NCBI GenBank assembly: GCA_002733765.1
Contig: NVWU01000005.1
Coordinates: 99,863-163,862, forward strand
DNA: 64,000 bases
Source of the DNA: Colwellia sp.
GTDB lineage: Bacteria > Pseudomonadota > Gammaproteobacteria > Enterobacterales > Alteromonadaceae
Reading direction: 5' to 3'
Both the position numbers and the translations under genes were made by a program. Below, piece after piece: positions 25,444 to 34,716 of the stretch. Under the pieces are notes generated by a model, which saw only the letters and a program-made list of their open reading frames with translations, was not told the origin of the DNA and searched no databases. The stretch's first letter is position 1. Every line of letters begins with the position of its first letter.

Positions 25444-26016
25444 TTAATCCTTATTGACTAACTTATTGGGGAAAAGGTGATCAATTAGCAACATTAATGC
25501 CGCAATACTGCGTGCCTCTTTAAAATCAGGTTGTTGTAATAAGTTTTTATAATCTTTAATTACCCAAGGAACTACCTCTAACTCCTCAGGTTCATCACCT
25601 TCTAATTGTGCAGAATATAAAGCTCTAGCGATAAATATATCCATTTTTGCATTAAAAAACGCAGGTGCCATCATCACCTGAGAAAGGTGGATGAGTTGTT
25701 CGCTGCCATACGATATTTCTTCTTTTAACTCTCTATTTGCTGCTTGTTCTGGACTTTCTCCAGCATCGATCAAACCTTTTGGAAAGCCAAGTTCATAACT
25801 GTGAGTACCCGCGCAATATTCTCGCACTAACAATAACGTTTCATCATCAAGCATAGGTACCATCATCACCGCACCACTCCCTGAACCAAGCATACGTTCA
25901 TAATAACGTTGCTCGCCATTGCTAAAGGTTAAATCAAGCTGCTCTACCGTAAATAAACGACTTTTAGCTACCTGTTTTTGACCATTAATTTTTGGTAATT
26001 GATTATTCCCAGTCAT
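25444..26016 (-). CDS. nudE: ADP-compounds Nudix hydrolase NudE
   Basis: Soluble pyrophosphatase of 190 residues that splits ADP-ribose, diadenosine polyphosphates and NADH. The Nudix box is complete (GLIDAGESPEQAANRELKEE, then ISYG), followed by MMAPAFFNAKMDIFIA. It is coupled to cysQ downstream and divergent from yrfG. In E. coli nudE is also next to yrfG, hslR and hslO. Confidence 0.92.
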   Translation of the reverse strand: MTGNNQLPKINGQKQVAKSRLFTVEQLDLTFSNGEQRYYERMLGSGSGAVMMVPMLDDETLLLVREYCAGTHSYELGFPKGLIDAGESPEQAANRELKEEISYGSEQLIHLSQVMMAPAFFNAKMDIFIARALYSAQLEGDEPEELEVVPWVIKDYKNLLQQPDFKEARSIAALMLLIDHLFPNKLVNKD

Positions 26017-26093
26017 AAGCTTTTAAGATTAATTATTAATTCATTTGATTATAGTTATAATGACACGATAAACATCAATTATGGAACCTCTAA

Positions 26094-26768
26094 ATGCTCA
26101 ATTGGTCAGAAATTTCTACTGTTTTACTCGATATGGATGGAACAATATTAGATTTACACTTTGATAACCATTTCTGGTTAGAGCACTTTCCGAGGCGCTA
26201 CAGTGAAAAACATGGCATTAGCGTTGAAGAAGCTAAGCAAAAATTCATTGGCCATTATCAAGAGCTCACCGGAACGATTGAATGGTATTGTTTAGATTAT
26301 TGGACTGAGTTTACCCAAATGCCAATTTCACTAATAAAGCGTGAAGTACAACATTTAATTCAATTACGTGAAGATGCAGATGAATTTCTCACGGCATTAA
26401 AACAAAGTGGTCGCGAGGTTATCTTAGTCACAAATGCTCATCCTGATGCGCTATCATTAAAAATTGAACGCACTCAATTAGACAAATACTTTGATGTGCT
26501 TTATTCGACCCATGAATTTGGCGTAGTAAAAGAGTCACAACTTCTTTGGCAAAGACTACAAGCTAAACAAGGATTTGATGTAAATAAAACCTTGTTTGTT
26601 GATGACAGCTTGCCGGTATTAAAATCAGCACAAAAATATGGTATTAAACATATTTTAGCGGTAGAAAATCCAGACAGTAAAAAACCAGCAAATAGTTTCT
26701 CTGATTTTACGTCTATTTCTGATTACCGACAGTTAACTAAAGCCATTTTAGCAAACCCGATAAAATAG
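26094..26768 (+). CDS. yrfG: GMP/IMP nucleotidase YrfG (HAD family)
   Basis: Cytoplasmic HAD-type phosphatase of 224 residues that dephosphorylates purine mononucleotides. HAD motif I is LLDMDGTILDL (residues 12-22), motif II is in ILVTNAHPD, the lysine of motif III precedes in VVKESQLLW, and motif IV is LFVDDSLPVL. HFPRRYSEKHG is typical of this subfamily. It is divergent from nudE with 77 bases between the starts and precedes hslR, as in E. coli. Confidence 0.92.
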   Translation: MLNWSEISTVLLDMDGTILDLHFDNHFWLEHFPRRYSEKHGISVEEAKQKFIGHYQELTGTIEWYCLDYWTEFTQMPISLIKREVQHLIQLREDADEFLTALKQSGREVILVTNAHPDALSLKIERTQLDKYFDVLYSTHEFGVVKESQLLWQRLQAKQGFDVNKTLFVDDSLPVLKSAQKYGIKHILAVENPDSKKPANSFSDFTSISDYRQLTKAILANPIK

Positions 26769-27020
26769 CTTATCTAGAAAAGAAAACAATAGTCCCTTTA
26801 ATTATCTTTATTTTCTAAAAACAACAGCACACTACTAATAAGTATGTTTAGAAATTTAGTATAATATTTTAAAATAAAAGAATTCAATCAACATATTTTA
26901 ATAAAAAAATAACAAAGAAGTGCTGATAAAAGATCCTTAGATGAATATTAAAGAGGTCTACCTTAAACATGAGTCACTCAAACATCCTAAAGCTCACCTA
27001 TTGAAGAAACATGGATATAT

Positions 27021-27419
27021 ATGGCAACAACAAATGAAAATAGTTCAACCCGATTAGACAAATGGCTCTGGGCTGCGCGTTTTTTTAAAACCCGTGCTAT
27101 TGCTAAGCAAATGATTGATGGGGGTAAAGTCTTTTATAATGGTCAGCGAACCAAATCAGGCAAATCAGTTGTTATTGGTGATTCAATAAAAATTCGTCAA
27201 GGTTTTGATGAAAAAGAAATTGAAGTAATCGCTTTAGCGGATAAACGTCGTGATGCAACTTTTGCACAGACCTTATATAAAGAAACAAGTACGAGCATAG
27301 AAACCAGAGAGAAAAATAGTTTGGCGCGCAAGCAAGGGATATTACTCAGCCCCGCAAGCGACACTAAACCCAATAAAAAACAACGTCGAAAACTGAGAGA
27401 ATTTAAAGAAAGGATATAA
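27021..27419 (+). CDS. hslR: Ribosome-associated heat-shock protein Hsp15
   Basis: RNA-binding S4-domain protein of 132 residues. The S4 motif is TRLDKWLWAARFFKTRAIAK, then IDGGKVFYNGQ. The C-terminus is strongly basic (KPNKKQRRKLREFKERI). Hsp15 binds 50S subunits that carry a stalled nascent chain. It lies 5 bases before hslO, giving the conserved hslR-hslO pair. No sigma32 consensus was convincing in the 250 bases upstream. Confidence 0.92.
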   Translation: MATTNENSSTRLDKWLWAARFFKTRAIAKQMIDGGKVFYNGQRTKSGKSVVIGDSIKIRQGFDEKEIEVIALADKRRDATFAQTLYKETSTSIETREKNSLARKQGILLSPASDTKPNKKQRRKLREFKERI

Positions 27420-27424
27420 GCACG

Positions 27425-28336
27425 ATGTCTAATACCCATACAACCAAAACCATAAATACAACTACAGACGTGCTTAATCGTTATTTATTTAATGACATGC
27501 ACGTACGTGGTGAATTAGTACAATTAAGTAAAAGCTATCAAAGCATTATTAAGAATCATAACTATCCTGTTAGTGTGCGCTTACTGCTAGGTGAATTACT
27601 GGCCGCAACTTGCCTACTTACGGCTACGTTAAAGTTTGAAGGCGATATAACAGTACAATTACAAGGCAATGGTCCGGTGGGTTATATGTCAGTAAACGGT
27701 GATAACAACCAACAAATGCGCGGTATTGCCAAAGTTGTCGAAATGGAAAGAGCCTGCAAGGCTAGTTCATTGCAAGATCTGATGGGTAAAGGCAACATGA
27801 TCATCACAGTCAAACCTAACCAAGGTGAGGCTTATCAGGGAATTGTTGCTTTAGACCAACCAACATTAGCCCAATGCTTCGCTCATTATTTTGACGTTTC
27901 CGCACAAATCCCTACTCAAGTATGGTTATTTAGTGATGACGAAAAACAACAAGTAGCTGGTAGTTTAGTGCAATTATTACCCGATGGTGATGGCAGTCAC
28001 GAAAATTTAACCAAGCAAGAAAGTGACTTTGAGCATATAGCACAATTAACGAATACCATTAAAGCTGATGAGATATTTTCACTTGAAGCACAAGCATTAT
28101 TGTACCGTTTATACCACCAAGAAAAAGTTAGCTTATTTGAGCCTCAAATAGTCAGCTATCAATGTGGTTGTTCACATGATAAATGTTTAGGCGCTATTGC
28201 ACAAATAGAGCCAAATGAAATTGAATCTATACTAGCAGAACAAAGCAAAATATCCATGACGTGTGATTATTGCTTAACCACTTATGACTTTTTTTATGAT
28301 GATTTAAAAAGTTTCATTTCGAAAGATAAGCATTAG
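27425..28336 (+). CDS. hslO: Redox-regulated chaperone Hsp33
   Basis: Cytoplasmic holdase of 303 residues activated by oxidation and heat. The four zinc cysteines are in place near residues 247-282: QCGCSHDKC provides CxC and TCDYCLTTY provides CxxC. The N-terminal part has LLGELLAATCLLTATLKFEG and the substrate domain PVGYMSVNGD. AAAGGA precedes the ATG. It is co-transcribed with hslR and followed by pckA. Confidence 0.94.
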   Translation: MSNTHTTKTINTTTDVLNRYLFNDMHVRGELVQLSKSYQSIIKNHNYPVSVRLLLGELLAATCLLTATLKFEGDITVQLQGNGPVGYMSVNGDNNQQMRGIAKVVEMERACKASSLQDLMGKGNMIITVKPNQGEAYQGIVALDQPTLAQCFAHYFDVSAQIPTQVWLFSDDEKQQVAGSLVQLLPDGDGSHENLTKQESDFEHIAQLTNTIKADEIFSLEAQALLYRLYHQEKVSLFEPQIVSYQCGCSHDKCLGAIAQIEPNEIESILAEQSKISMTCDYCLTTYDFFYDDLKSFISKDKH

Positions 28337-28362
28337 TTAAAAACAGTCAATTTATTCACTTA

Positions 28363-28419
28363 TTTGGTATAATATTTGTATAAAACACTCTTTTGGATAA
28401 TTATTACCTAAAAGAGTGT
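28363..28419 (+). promoter_or_regulatory. Extended -10 promoter and start-proximal hairpin ahead of pckA
   Basis: TGGTATAAT gives an extended -10 box (TATAAT at 28368-28373) with no good -35. About five bases past the predicted start, ACACTCTTTT (28385-28394) and AAAAGAGTGT (28410-28419) form a perfect 10-base stem without a U-run. If used, the pckA leader would be about 270 bases. Confidence 0.45.
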
Positions 28420-28651
28420 CTAAGTCCCGTTCTCTCCTAGCCCTTACCCCTATTATTGTTGTAAAAACACTTATCAGAAACACCCCGCTATTTTCACTAT
28501 TTCTGTCGCTTATAATGAAAACTTTCATCTTAGGTTATTTTTTACTTTCGTTTTAGCGCTTAATCCCATAGAATGTCGCATTATTAATAGAATGAAAATT
28601 TTATACCTAACCAAAAATTTAAATTAGTCATACCTTAGGAGCTAATTCGCT

Positions 28652-30262
28652 ATGACCGCCCCAGAAAACTCAATTGATTTGTCACAATATGGCATTAATG
28701 ATGTTACAGAAGTTGTTTACAATCCATCTTATGAGTTACTTTTTAGTGAAGAAACAAAAGCCAACCTAGAAGGTTTTGATAAGGGTGTAGTGACTGAACT
28801 CGGTGCAGTTAATGTCGATACTGGTATTTTTACCGGTCGCTCACCTAAAGATAAATATATTGTGCGTGATGATGTTACACGCGATACCGTTTGGTGGTCT
28901 GATCAAGGTAAAAATGATAATAAAGCGATGACGCCTGAAACATGGGATCATTTAAAAGGCTTAGTAACGACACAACTTTCTGGCCAACGTTTATTTGTTG
29001 TTGATACTTTTTGTGGTGCTGATGAAGCAACAAGATTAAAAGTACGTTTCATTACTCAAGTTGCATGGCAAGCACATTTTGTTAAAAATATGTTCATTCG
29101 CCCAAGCGATGAAGAATTAAAAACTTACGAACCAGATTTCATCGTAATGAACGGTGCTAAAACGGTTAATGATAAGTGGGAAGAACAAGGTCTTAACTCT
29201 GAAAACTTTGTTGCGTTCAACTTAACTGAAAAAGTACAATTGATCGGTGGTACATGGTACGGCGGCGAAATGAAAAAAGGTATGTTCTCAATGATGAACT
29301 ACTACCTTCCGCTGCAAGGTATTGCTTCTATGCACTGTAGTGCTAACGTTGGTAAAGATGGCGATACAGCAATTTTCTTTGGCTTATCTGGCACAGGTAA
29401 AACGACACTTTCAACCGATCCAAAACGCCAATTAATTGGTGATGATGAACATGGTTGGGATGATAATGGTGTATTTAACTTTGAAGGCGGTTGTTATGCG
29501 AAAACAATCAACCTAAGCAAAGAAAATGAACCTGATATTTACAATGCTATCCGTCGTGATGCATTACTAGAAAATGTCACCGTTAATGCTGAGGGTAAAA
29601 TTGATTTTGACGATAACTCAAAAACTGAAAATACACGTGTTTCTTACCCAATTCACCACATTGATAACATAGTAAAACCTGTATCTCGTGCTGGCCACGC
29701 TAAGAAAGTGATTTTCTTAACGGCTGATGCTTTTGGTGTATTACCGCCAGTTGCTAAATTAACACCTGAGCAAACTGAATATTACTTCTTATCTGGCTTT
29801 ACCGCTAAATTAGCAGGCACTGAGCGCGGTATTACTGAACCAACACCGACTTTCTCTAGCTGTTTTGGTGCAGCTTTTTTAAGCTTACATCCAACACAAT
29901 ACGCTGAAGTATTACATAAACGTATGGCAGCGGTTGGTGCTGAAGCTTATTTAGTTAATACTGGCTGGAATGGCACTGGTAAGCGTATTTCAATCAAAGC
30001 GACTCGTGCAATTATTGATGCGATTTTAGATGGCTCAATTGATAAAGCTGAAACAACGGTTATTCCGATGTTTAACTTAGAAGTACCAAAAAAACTCGCT
30101 GGTGTTGAAGGTGATATCCTTGACCCAAGAAATACTTATGAAGACGCTAATGAGTGGCATACCAAAGCAGTTGACTTAGCGAAACGCTTTGTTAATAACT
30201 TTGATAAGTTCACTGATACTGACAATGGTAAAGCGTTAGTCGCCGCAGGGCCGCAACTGTAA
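28652..30262 (+). CDS. pckA: Phosphoenolpyruvate carboxykinase (ATP)
   Basis: Cytoplasmic gluconeogenic enzyme of 536 residues that converts oxaloacetate and ATP to phosphoenolpyruvate, CO2 and ADP. The P-loop is [13 protein letters not shown] (about residue 245). The metal and substrate sites are in GDDEHGWDD and [12 protein letters not shown], and RSPKDKYIV lies near the N-terminus. Length and motifs match the ATP-using bacterial type. TAGGAGC precedes the ATG. The conserved hslO-pckA-envZ-ompR order is retained, and a bidirectional terminator follows. Confidence 0.96.
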   Translation: MTAPENSIDLSQYGINDVTEVVYNPSYELLFSEETKANLEGFDKGVVTELGAVNVDTGIFTGRSPKDKYIVRDDVTRDTVWWSDQGKNDNKAMTPETWDHLKGLVTTQLSGQRLFVVDTFCGADEATRLKVRFITQVAWQAHFVKNMFIRPSDEELKTYEPDFIVMNGAKTVNDKWEEQGLNSENFVAFNLTEKVQLIGGTWYGGEMKKGMFSMMNYYLPLQGIASMHCSANVGKDGDTAIFFGLSGTGKTTLSTDPKRQLIGDDEHGWDDNGVFNFEGGCYAKTINLSKENEPDIYNAIRRDALLENVTVNAEGKIDFDDNSKTENTRVSYPIHHIDNIVKPVSRAGHAKKVIFLTADAFGVLPPVAKLTPEQTEYYFLSGFTAKLAGTERGITEPTPTFSSCFGAAFLSLHPTQYAEVLHKRMAAVGAEAYLVNTGWNGTGKRISIKATRAIIDAILDGSIDKAETTVIPMFNLEVPKKLAGVEGDILDPRNTYEDANEWHTKAVDLAKRFVNNFDKFTDTDNGKALVAAGPQL

Positions 30263-30313
30263 TTAATTTCTAAGTTACGATTTAGAAATTATGACTTACA
30301 AAAATATATAATT

Positions 30314-30351
30314 AAAAAAGCCACTAATAAGTAATTATTAGTGGCTTTTTT
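30314..30351. terminator. Bidirectional terminator between pckA and envZ
   Basis: AAAAAAGCCACTAATAA (30314-30330) and its exact inverse (30335-30351) flank a GTAA loop. T-runs occur on both strands, and the pckA and envZ genes converge here. Confidence 0.9.
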
Positions 30352-30380
30352 GTTCGTTTACCCAACATTCACAATAAGGG

Positions 30381-31676
30381 CTAGAACTTCAATGGCAAGC
30401 TCACCTTGGCTTGTAAACCACCTTGGGGCTTATTCGATAATTCAACACTGCCACCATGCGTATCAACGATACGTTTAATAATTGCTAACCCTAAACCGCT
30501 GCCTTCGGTACCCCTTGCCTTATCACCTTGGGTGAAAGGTTGAAATAAGCGCTCAATATCAGCGTCAGGAATACCCTCGCCCTGATCACTAACAATAAAA
30601 TAAGCATAGCCTTTTCGCTTATCCACCCCAGTAAAAACCTCTATATCGCCCTCAGTATAACGCAGTGCATTTTGAATTAGATTTGCTAATGCACGCTTAA
30701 CGGCAACATGGCGCAATGGTATTTTGGGGCAATTGCTGGCAATGAACTGAATGTTTCTATCCGCAGGAACTTCAACATTAATGACTTCTTCTATCAAAAT
30801 GTTTAAGTCTCCAAGCTCGGCTTTATCTTTTGAGTCATGACGAATATAGTCAATAAATTGATCAATAATATTATTCATATCATCAATATCATTTTCAATA
30901 CCATCTTTTAAAAATTCATCTTGCGCTGACATCATTTCACTGGCTAAACGTATACGTGTTAACGGCGTACGTAAATCATGAGAAATACCCGCCATTAGCA
31001 AATTTCTATCATCTTCCAACTGCTTAATGCCTTTTGACATATGATTGAACGCTTGAGTTACCGCCATTATTTCAGAAGTACCATGCTCGATAAGTGGATC
31101 AGGAAAATCACCTCGACCAACATCCTCCGCGGCACGCTGTAAAGATTTGAGCGGTCTATTGAGTTGCCTGACAAATAGCCAACCGCCAGCAACACTGAGC
31201 ACACCAATAATACCAAGAAAGAAAATAAGCGGTGAAAAGTTAGCTTCTTCTAGACCAAGCAATGGAATTTTCACCCAAAGGTTAGGTGCCTGAGGTGGCC
31301 TTATCCAAAAAAGATATTCATCTCCTTGAGAAATTCTCACCTCGGCAGAGCCGCCAAGTAATACAGACATCTGTTCACTGCGATAAGGGTAATAACCTGC
31401 TGAGCCTAAACCTAACTTAAGCGCATCGGCTTCTCGGTATACGCCAATACCGGTTTCACGATGAAAAGCTTCAGCCATTTTAGGGCTTAAACGGGCGTCT
31501 TTAATATCAATAAAAACAACTCGAACTTGCTTAGCTAATAATTGATTTATTTGCTGTTGATTAGGCTCTATAACATATAATGCAAAAGAAACATAAGAAA
31601 CAACTTGATTAACAAACAGCAAAAAGCCGATGAGTAAAACAGTTTGGCCAAAAGCGCTACGGGGCAATACTTTCAT
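30381..31676 (-). CDS. envZ: Osmosensor histidine kinase EnvZ
   Basis: Inner-membrane sensor kinase of 431 residues that phosphorylates OmpR. There are two membrane helices (residues 10-32 and 150-172) around a periplasmic domain. A HAMP domain follows ([20 protein letters not shown]), then the phospho-histidine in [17 protein letters not shown]. The ATP-binding boxes include [21 protein letters not shown] and [14 protein letters not shown]. It starts 36 bases after the ompR stop. Its output genes are not visible here. Confidence 0.92.
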   Translation of the reverse strand: MKVLPRSAFGQTVLLIGFLLFVNQVVSYVSFALYVIEPNQQQINQLLAKQVRVVFIDIKDARLSPKMAEAFHRETGIGVYREADALKLGLGSAGYYPYRSEQMSVLLGGSAEVRISQGDEYLFWIRPPQAPNLWVKIPLLGLEEANFSPLIFFLGIIGVLSVAGGWLFVRQLNRPLKSLQRAAEDVGRGDFPDPLIEHGTSEIMAVTQAFNHMSKGIKQLEDDRNLLMAGISHDLRTPLTRIRLASEMMSAQDEFLKDGIENDIDDMNNIIDQFIDYIRHDSKDKAELGDLNILIEEVINVEVPADRNIQFIASNCPKIPLRHVAVKRALANLIQNALRYTEGDIEVFTGVDKRKGYAYFIVSDQGEGIPDADIERLFQPFTQGDKARGTEGSGLGLAIIKRIVDTHGGSVELSNKPQGGLQAKVSLPLKF

Positions 31677-31712
31677 AACATCATTAACTCAAGATTAACT
31701 TATATTTGATAA

Positions 31713-32435
31713 TTAAGTAGCGTTACCATCTGGCACAAAAACATAGCCTAAACCCCAAACCGTTTGTAAATATCTTGGCTTGGCGGGATCAACTTCAAGC
31801 ATACGACGTAAACGAGACACCTGCACATCAATACTACGCTCAAGGGCAGAGTAATCTCGTCCACGTGCTAAATTCATTAACTTATCACGTGATAGCGGCT
31901 CTCTTGGGTGGGTAACTAACGCCTTTAATACCGCAAATTCACCACTCGTTAATGGCATACTAACATCACCTTTAACCATTTCTCTTGTTGCTAAGTTCAA
32001 ATGATACTCACCAAAAGAAATAGTATTTTCTTCCATGGATGGTGCACCTGGAGCCTCTTGCACTCGACGGCGTAAGATCGCTTTTATTCGCGCTAATAGC
32101 TCTCTTGGATTAAAAGGTTTAGGCATGTAATCATCAGCGCCAAGCTCTAAACCAATGATTCGATCAACTTCATCTCCTTTAGCCGTTAGCATAACAATAG
32201 GAATATTATTTTTTTGTTGACGCAAACGACGACAAATAGATAAACCATCTTCACCCGGCAGCATCAAATCTAACACCAACAAATGAAAATTTTCACGTTC
32301 AAGTAGTCTATCCATTTGCTCAGAATTAGCAGCACTGCGTACCACAAAACCCTGCTCTACCAAATAACGCTCTAATAAAGAACGCAAACGCATATCATCA
32401 TCTACTACTAAGATTTTTTCAGTTTCCTGAGTCAT
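31713..32435 (-). CDS. ompR: Response regulator OmpR
   Basis: Cytoplasmic DNA-binding regulator of 240 residues. The receiver domain has the acidic pair VVDDD, the phospho-acceptor in LLVLDLMLPGEDG and the lysine in DDYMPKPFNPRELLAR. The winged-helix domain has LTSGEFAVLKALVTHPREPLSRDKL and the recognition region ERSIDVQVSRLRR. I chose ATG at 32435 (MTQETEKILVV) because it gives the family length. The frame stays open to 32555 only through a palindromic repeat copy and that extension is not real. Confidence 0.93.
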   Translation of the reverse strand: MTQETEKILVVDDDMRLRSLLERYLVEQGFVVRSAANSEQMDRLLERENFHLLVLDLMLPGEDGLSICRRLRQQKNNIPIVMLTAKGDEVDRIIGLELGADDYMPKPFNPRELLARIKAILRRRVQEAPGAPSMEENTISFGEYHLNLATREMVKGDVSMPLTSGEFAVLKALVTHPREPLSRDKLMNLARGRDYSALERSIDVQVSRLRRMLEVDPAKPRYLQTVWGLGYVFVPDGNAT

Positions 32436-32469
32436 TATATTTCTCGCAATGCTTTTTATAATTAATATA

Positions 32470-32525
32470 TATACCCGCTCCACTTGAAAGGCTCGTTTCA
32501 GATATTTTGAAGTATCATGAGTATA
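32470..32525. repeat. Palindromic repeat element, internally deleted copy (copy 3)
   Basis: TATACCCGCTCCACTTGAA (32470-32488) is identical to the left end of copy 2. The rest is short and ends GAGTATA at 32525, like the right end of copy 1. It lies 35 bases upstream of the ompR start codon. Confidence 0.65.
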
Positions 32526-32687
32526 GTTCACCTTACTATAAGTGATGTTAGTCATGATTCAAAAGGTTGAAAAGTAAATATTTCCACCTATTTGTTACAA
32601 TTTATGATTATTACTTAAAATTTACTAAGTTATCTAAATCGATCAGAATTTTTTACTTACCTAAGAGAAAATTTAAGCAAATGGATA

Positions 32688-33197
32688 TTATTGTAGGTAA
32701 TTAATCGCTTGCTCAGTAACACATTGGGTAAAACTTTTTTTACGCTCATTTTTTGATAAAGCGTGAATCGCACTTTTTACTAACCGCATTTTTTGTTGAC
32801 GTTCAACTGTAGATAAATGTACTAATTGTTGATGAAAACAACCAAGTAAACCAAAATTTATAGCAACTTCTGACTGTACCGCATCATCACCAAGACATAG
32901 CGCTAACTTCTCAGCTAAACGCTTTTTATCCATAATTAAAATAAGATCCGTAAACGAGTAAGTAACAGGGTAAATTTTGCGTTCAATATTACAAGCATAA
33001 AACATATCCGCAACGGCAATCACCGGAATAAGTTTTTGATGTTGCTCGCTGAATCGTTGCTTCAACCAAGCATTGTATTTTTGAGTGCTTTCTTTATCTG
33101 TGTTTGCCTCTGCCAAAAGCTCTTGTGCTAGTAAAGCATTTGTGAACAGTACAGGCGTTAACAACAGAAAAAATAACGCGATAAAAGATATTTTCAT
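32688..33197 (-). CDS. Secreted protein of unknown function with four cysteines
   Basis: Exported protein of 169 residues. A hydrophobic leader (MKISFIALFFLLLTPVLFTNALLA) is followed by a largely helical, charged domain. Four cysteines (FYACNIE, ALCLGDD, LLGCFHQ, FTQCVTE) could form two disulfide bonds in the periplasm. I recognise no family. It lies 61 bases after the PepSY protein gene on the same strand, so it could be the last member of the Fur-boxed cluster. Confidence 0.65.
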   Translation of the reverse strand: MKISFIALFFLLLTPVLFTNALLAQELLAEANTDKESTQKYNAWLKQRFSEQHQKLIPVIAVADMFYACNIERKIYPVTYSFTDLILIMDKKRLAEKLALCLGDDAVQSEVAINFGLLGCFHQQLVHLSTVERQQKMRLVKSAIHALSKNERKKSFTQCVTEQAINYLQ

Positions 33198-33258
33198 TGA
33201 GTCTATATACCCATACCAAGAGAATATGGCCAGTACCTTTCAGTACTCAGCACGAAAA

Positions 33259-34041
33259 TTACCGCTTAGATCGAGCATATCGTATCCATATATAGAGCCC
33301 ACTTAACGATAGTAATATCAGTAAAATAGCCACGGCGTCCATAAACAACACCCCGACTAAGCCCAATATACGACCGCTATGAGCATCTAAAACAATACGC
33401 TCTAAAGTTAAAAATTGAGCACGATAAGCTAATGCAGCTTGTTGTTGTTTTTGTAATGAAACCGATTGTGCTGTTATCCATAAAGGCTCCATTAATGGCG
33501 AAATCGCTTGCCAATAAAAAAAGTCACTGTCACTTTGATAATATCCTGATGATGTTTTAACAATCACCAGATCATTATCAATACTTAGCGCTTCAATTCC
33601 TTCAGGAATACCTGTCTCTACACCGAGTTGATCAAGTAACTCACCTTGAACATTGTATATATACAAATGAGTTTGGCTAGCGATAACAAATACATCAACA
33701 ATTGTATTGCTCGATACTTTAGCTGACATAACACCAGCACTAATAATATCAGCTGAACTTTCTATCAGCAGCTTGCCATCAAGCCAGACTAAGTTATTAG
33801 TCACTTGTAGTGAACCTTGTTGATAGAAGCGAATATCGTTAGGGGGCGCAATGCCATAGTGATCTAATAACCAAAGATTACGAATAGGTTTATGTGCTAA
33901 TGAAAGCGTGGTGGTGTGATTAAGGGCAACGCCAGAGATGGACAAAAATATAATAAAAAAGGCGGCAATAATGCCAAGTTTTCTATGCCATTCACGTAAA
34001 TGGCGAATTAAGCGGTTGTGTAGCGATTTTGATGGTTTCAT
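33259..34041 (-). CDS. PepSY-associated membrane protein
   Basis: Inner-membrane protein of 260 residues with one helix near each end (residues 20-42 and 230-254). The first is preceded by LREWHRKLGIIAAFF and followed by LNHT, the histidine-bearing pattern of PepSY-associated membrane proteins. The second ends in LSGLYIWIRY. The large extracytoplasmic part between them is diverged. Such proteins are thought to pass electrons across the membrane to extracytoplasmic acceptors. It lies 62 bases after a flavin-binding protein gene, which supports a shared redox role, probably with iron compounds. Confidence 0.78.
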   Translation of the reverse strand: MKPSKSLHNRLIRHLREWHRKLGIIAAFFIIFLSISGVALNHTTTLSLAHKPIRNLWLLDHYGIAPPNDIRFYQQGSLQVTNNLVWLDGKLLIESSADIISAGVMSAKVSSNTIVDVFVIASQTHLYIYNVQGELLDQLGVETGIPEGIEALSIDNDLVIVKTSSGYYQSDSDFFYWQAISPLMEPLWITAQSVSLQKQQQAALAYRAQFLTLERIVLDAHSGRILGLVGVLFMDAVAILLILLSLSGLYIWIRYARSKR

Positions 34042-34103
34042 TGCTGATATAATTGATTTAGCTTAATGCTATTCTGCCGCATCATTTTACTTTTAGCTAG
34101 TAA

Positions 34104-34634
34104 TTATAAACCGTTGGTAGCCACTTTTGTATTTAACCAAAGTGCTAAACGGGCAACTTTTGTGGTGGCTCTTACAGATAAAGTAGCGCCAGTAATACCA
34201 TCAACACTTTGGCTAAGTCTATTATCTTTGTTAAGTGTGGCATTAATAAATTGTTGAGAGAAAAACTCATGTCGTACTTCATCACCACGACTTTCTCTAA
34301 AAGTTAAGACTTTAAAGTGATTAATGTGATTATTTTTAACATGCACGCCAATAGTAATAGGCTTTTCTTTGCCTACTTCATTTAAGATCCATACAGTTTC
34401 ATTACCAGCCTGCCAGTAACGAATACGCATTCGGTTGTATTTATGCTGTAAAATGTCGGCAATAACGGTTTTATCTTCCTTGGTTAACCATAATACTTTT
34501 GCTTGTGAAGTAACGTCTGCAAATGAATTACTGATAAAATCAGCAGGAGTTTGGTATACCCCTTTAGCAGCTAGACCCACATTACTAAAAACCATCGCCA
34601 AAGCAAAAATACATAAAGGTAGAAACTTAGTCAT
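34104..34634 (-). CDS. FMN-binding domain protein, predicted covalent flavoprotein
   Basis: Exported protein of 176 residues. A signal peptide (MTKFLPLCIFALAMVFSNVGLA) is followed by an FMN_bind domain. The motif VDGITGATLSVRAT near the C-terminus is the D-x-x-(S/T)-G-A-T target at whose threonine ApbE attaches FMN. RnfG and NqrC carry the same motif. It would be a periplasmic flavin electron carrier. It is between the porin and PepSY genes, and a terminator-like hairpin separates it from the porin. ATG at 34634 is preferred to 34652, because the signal peptide begins there. Confidence 0.85.
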   Translation of the reverse strand: MTKFLPLCIFALAMVFSNVGLAAKGVYQTPADFISNSFADVTSQAKVLWLTKEDKTVIADILQHKYNRMRIRYWQAGNETVWILNEVGKEKPITIGVHVKNNHINHFKVLTFRESRGDEVRHEFFSQQFINATLNKDNRLSQSVDGITGATLSVRATTKVARLALWLNTKVATNGL

Positions 34635-34657
34635 ATAATCACTCGTTAGCATTTACG

Positions 34658-34693
34658 AAAAAGTGAATAGCACGTTAGCACTATTCACTTTTT
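34658..34693 (-). terminator. Attenuating hairpin between porin and FMN-binding protein genes
   Basis: AAAAAGTGAATAG (34658-34670) and CTATTCACTTTTT (34681-34693) form a perfect 13-base stem with a ten-base loop and T-runs on both strands. It would end most porin transcripts and let fewer reach the redox genes. Confidence 0.75.
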
Positions 34694-34716
34694 CTATATA
34701 ATTAATAAAATATTAA

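Noticed and set aside
26769..27020. Heat-shock (sigma32) promoter ahead of hslR
   Set aside because: No CTTGAA-type -35 with a CCCCAT-type -10 at proper spacing could be identified.
32436..32555. N-terminal extension of OmpR
   Set aside because: The extra 40 codons run through a repeat element, and the normal OmpR N-terminus begins at 32435.
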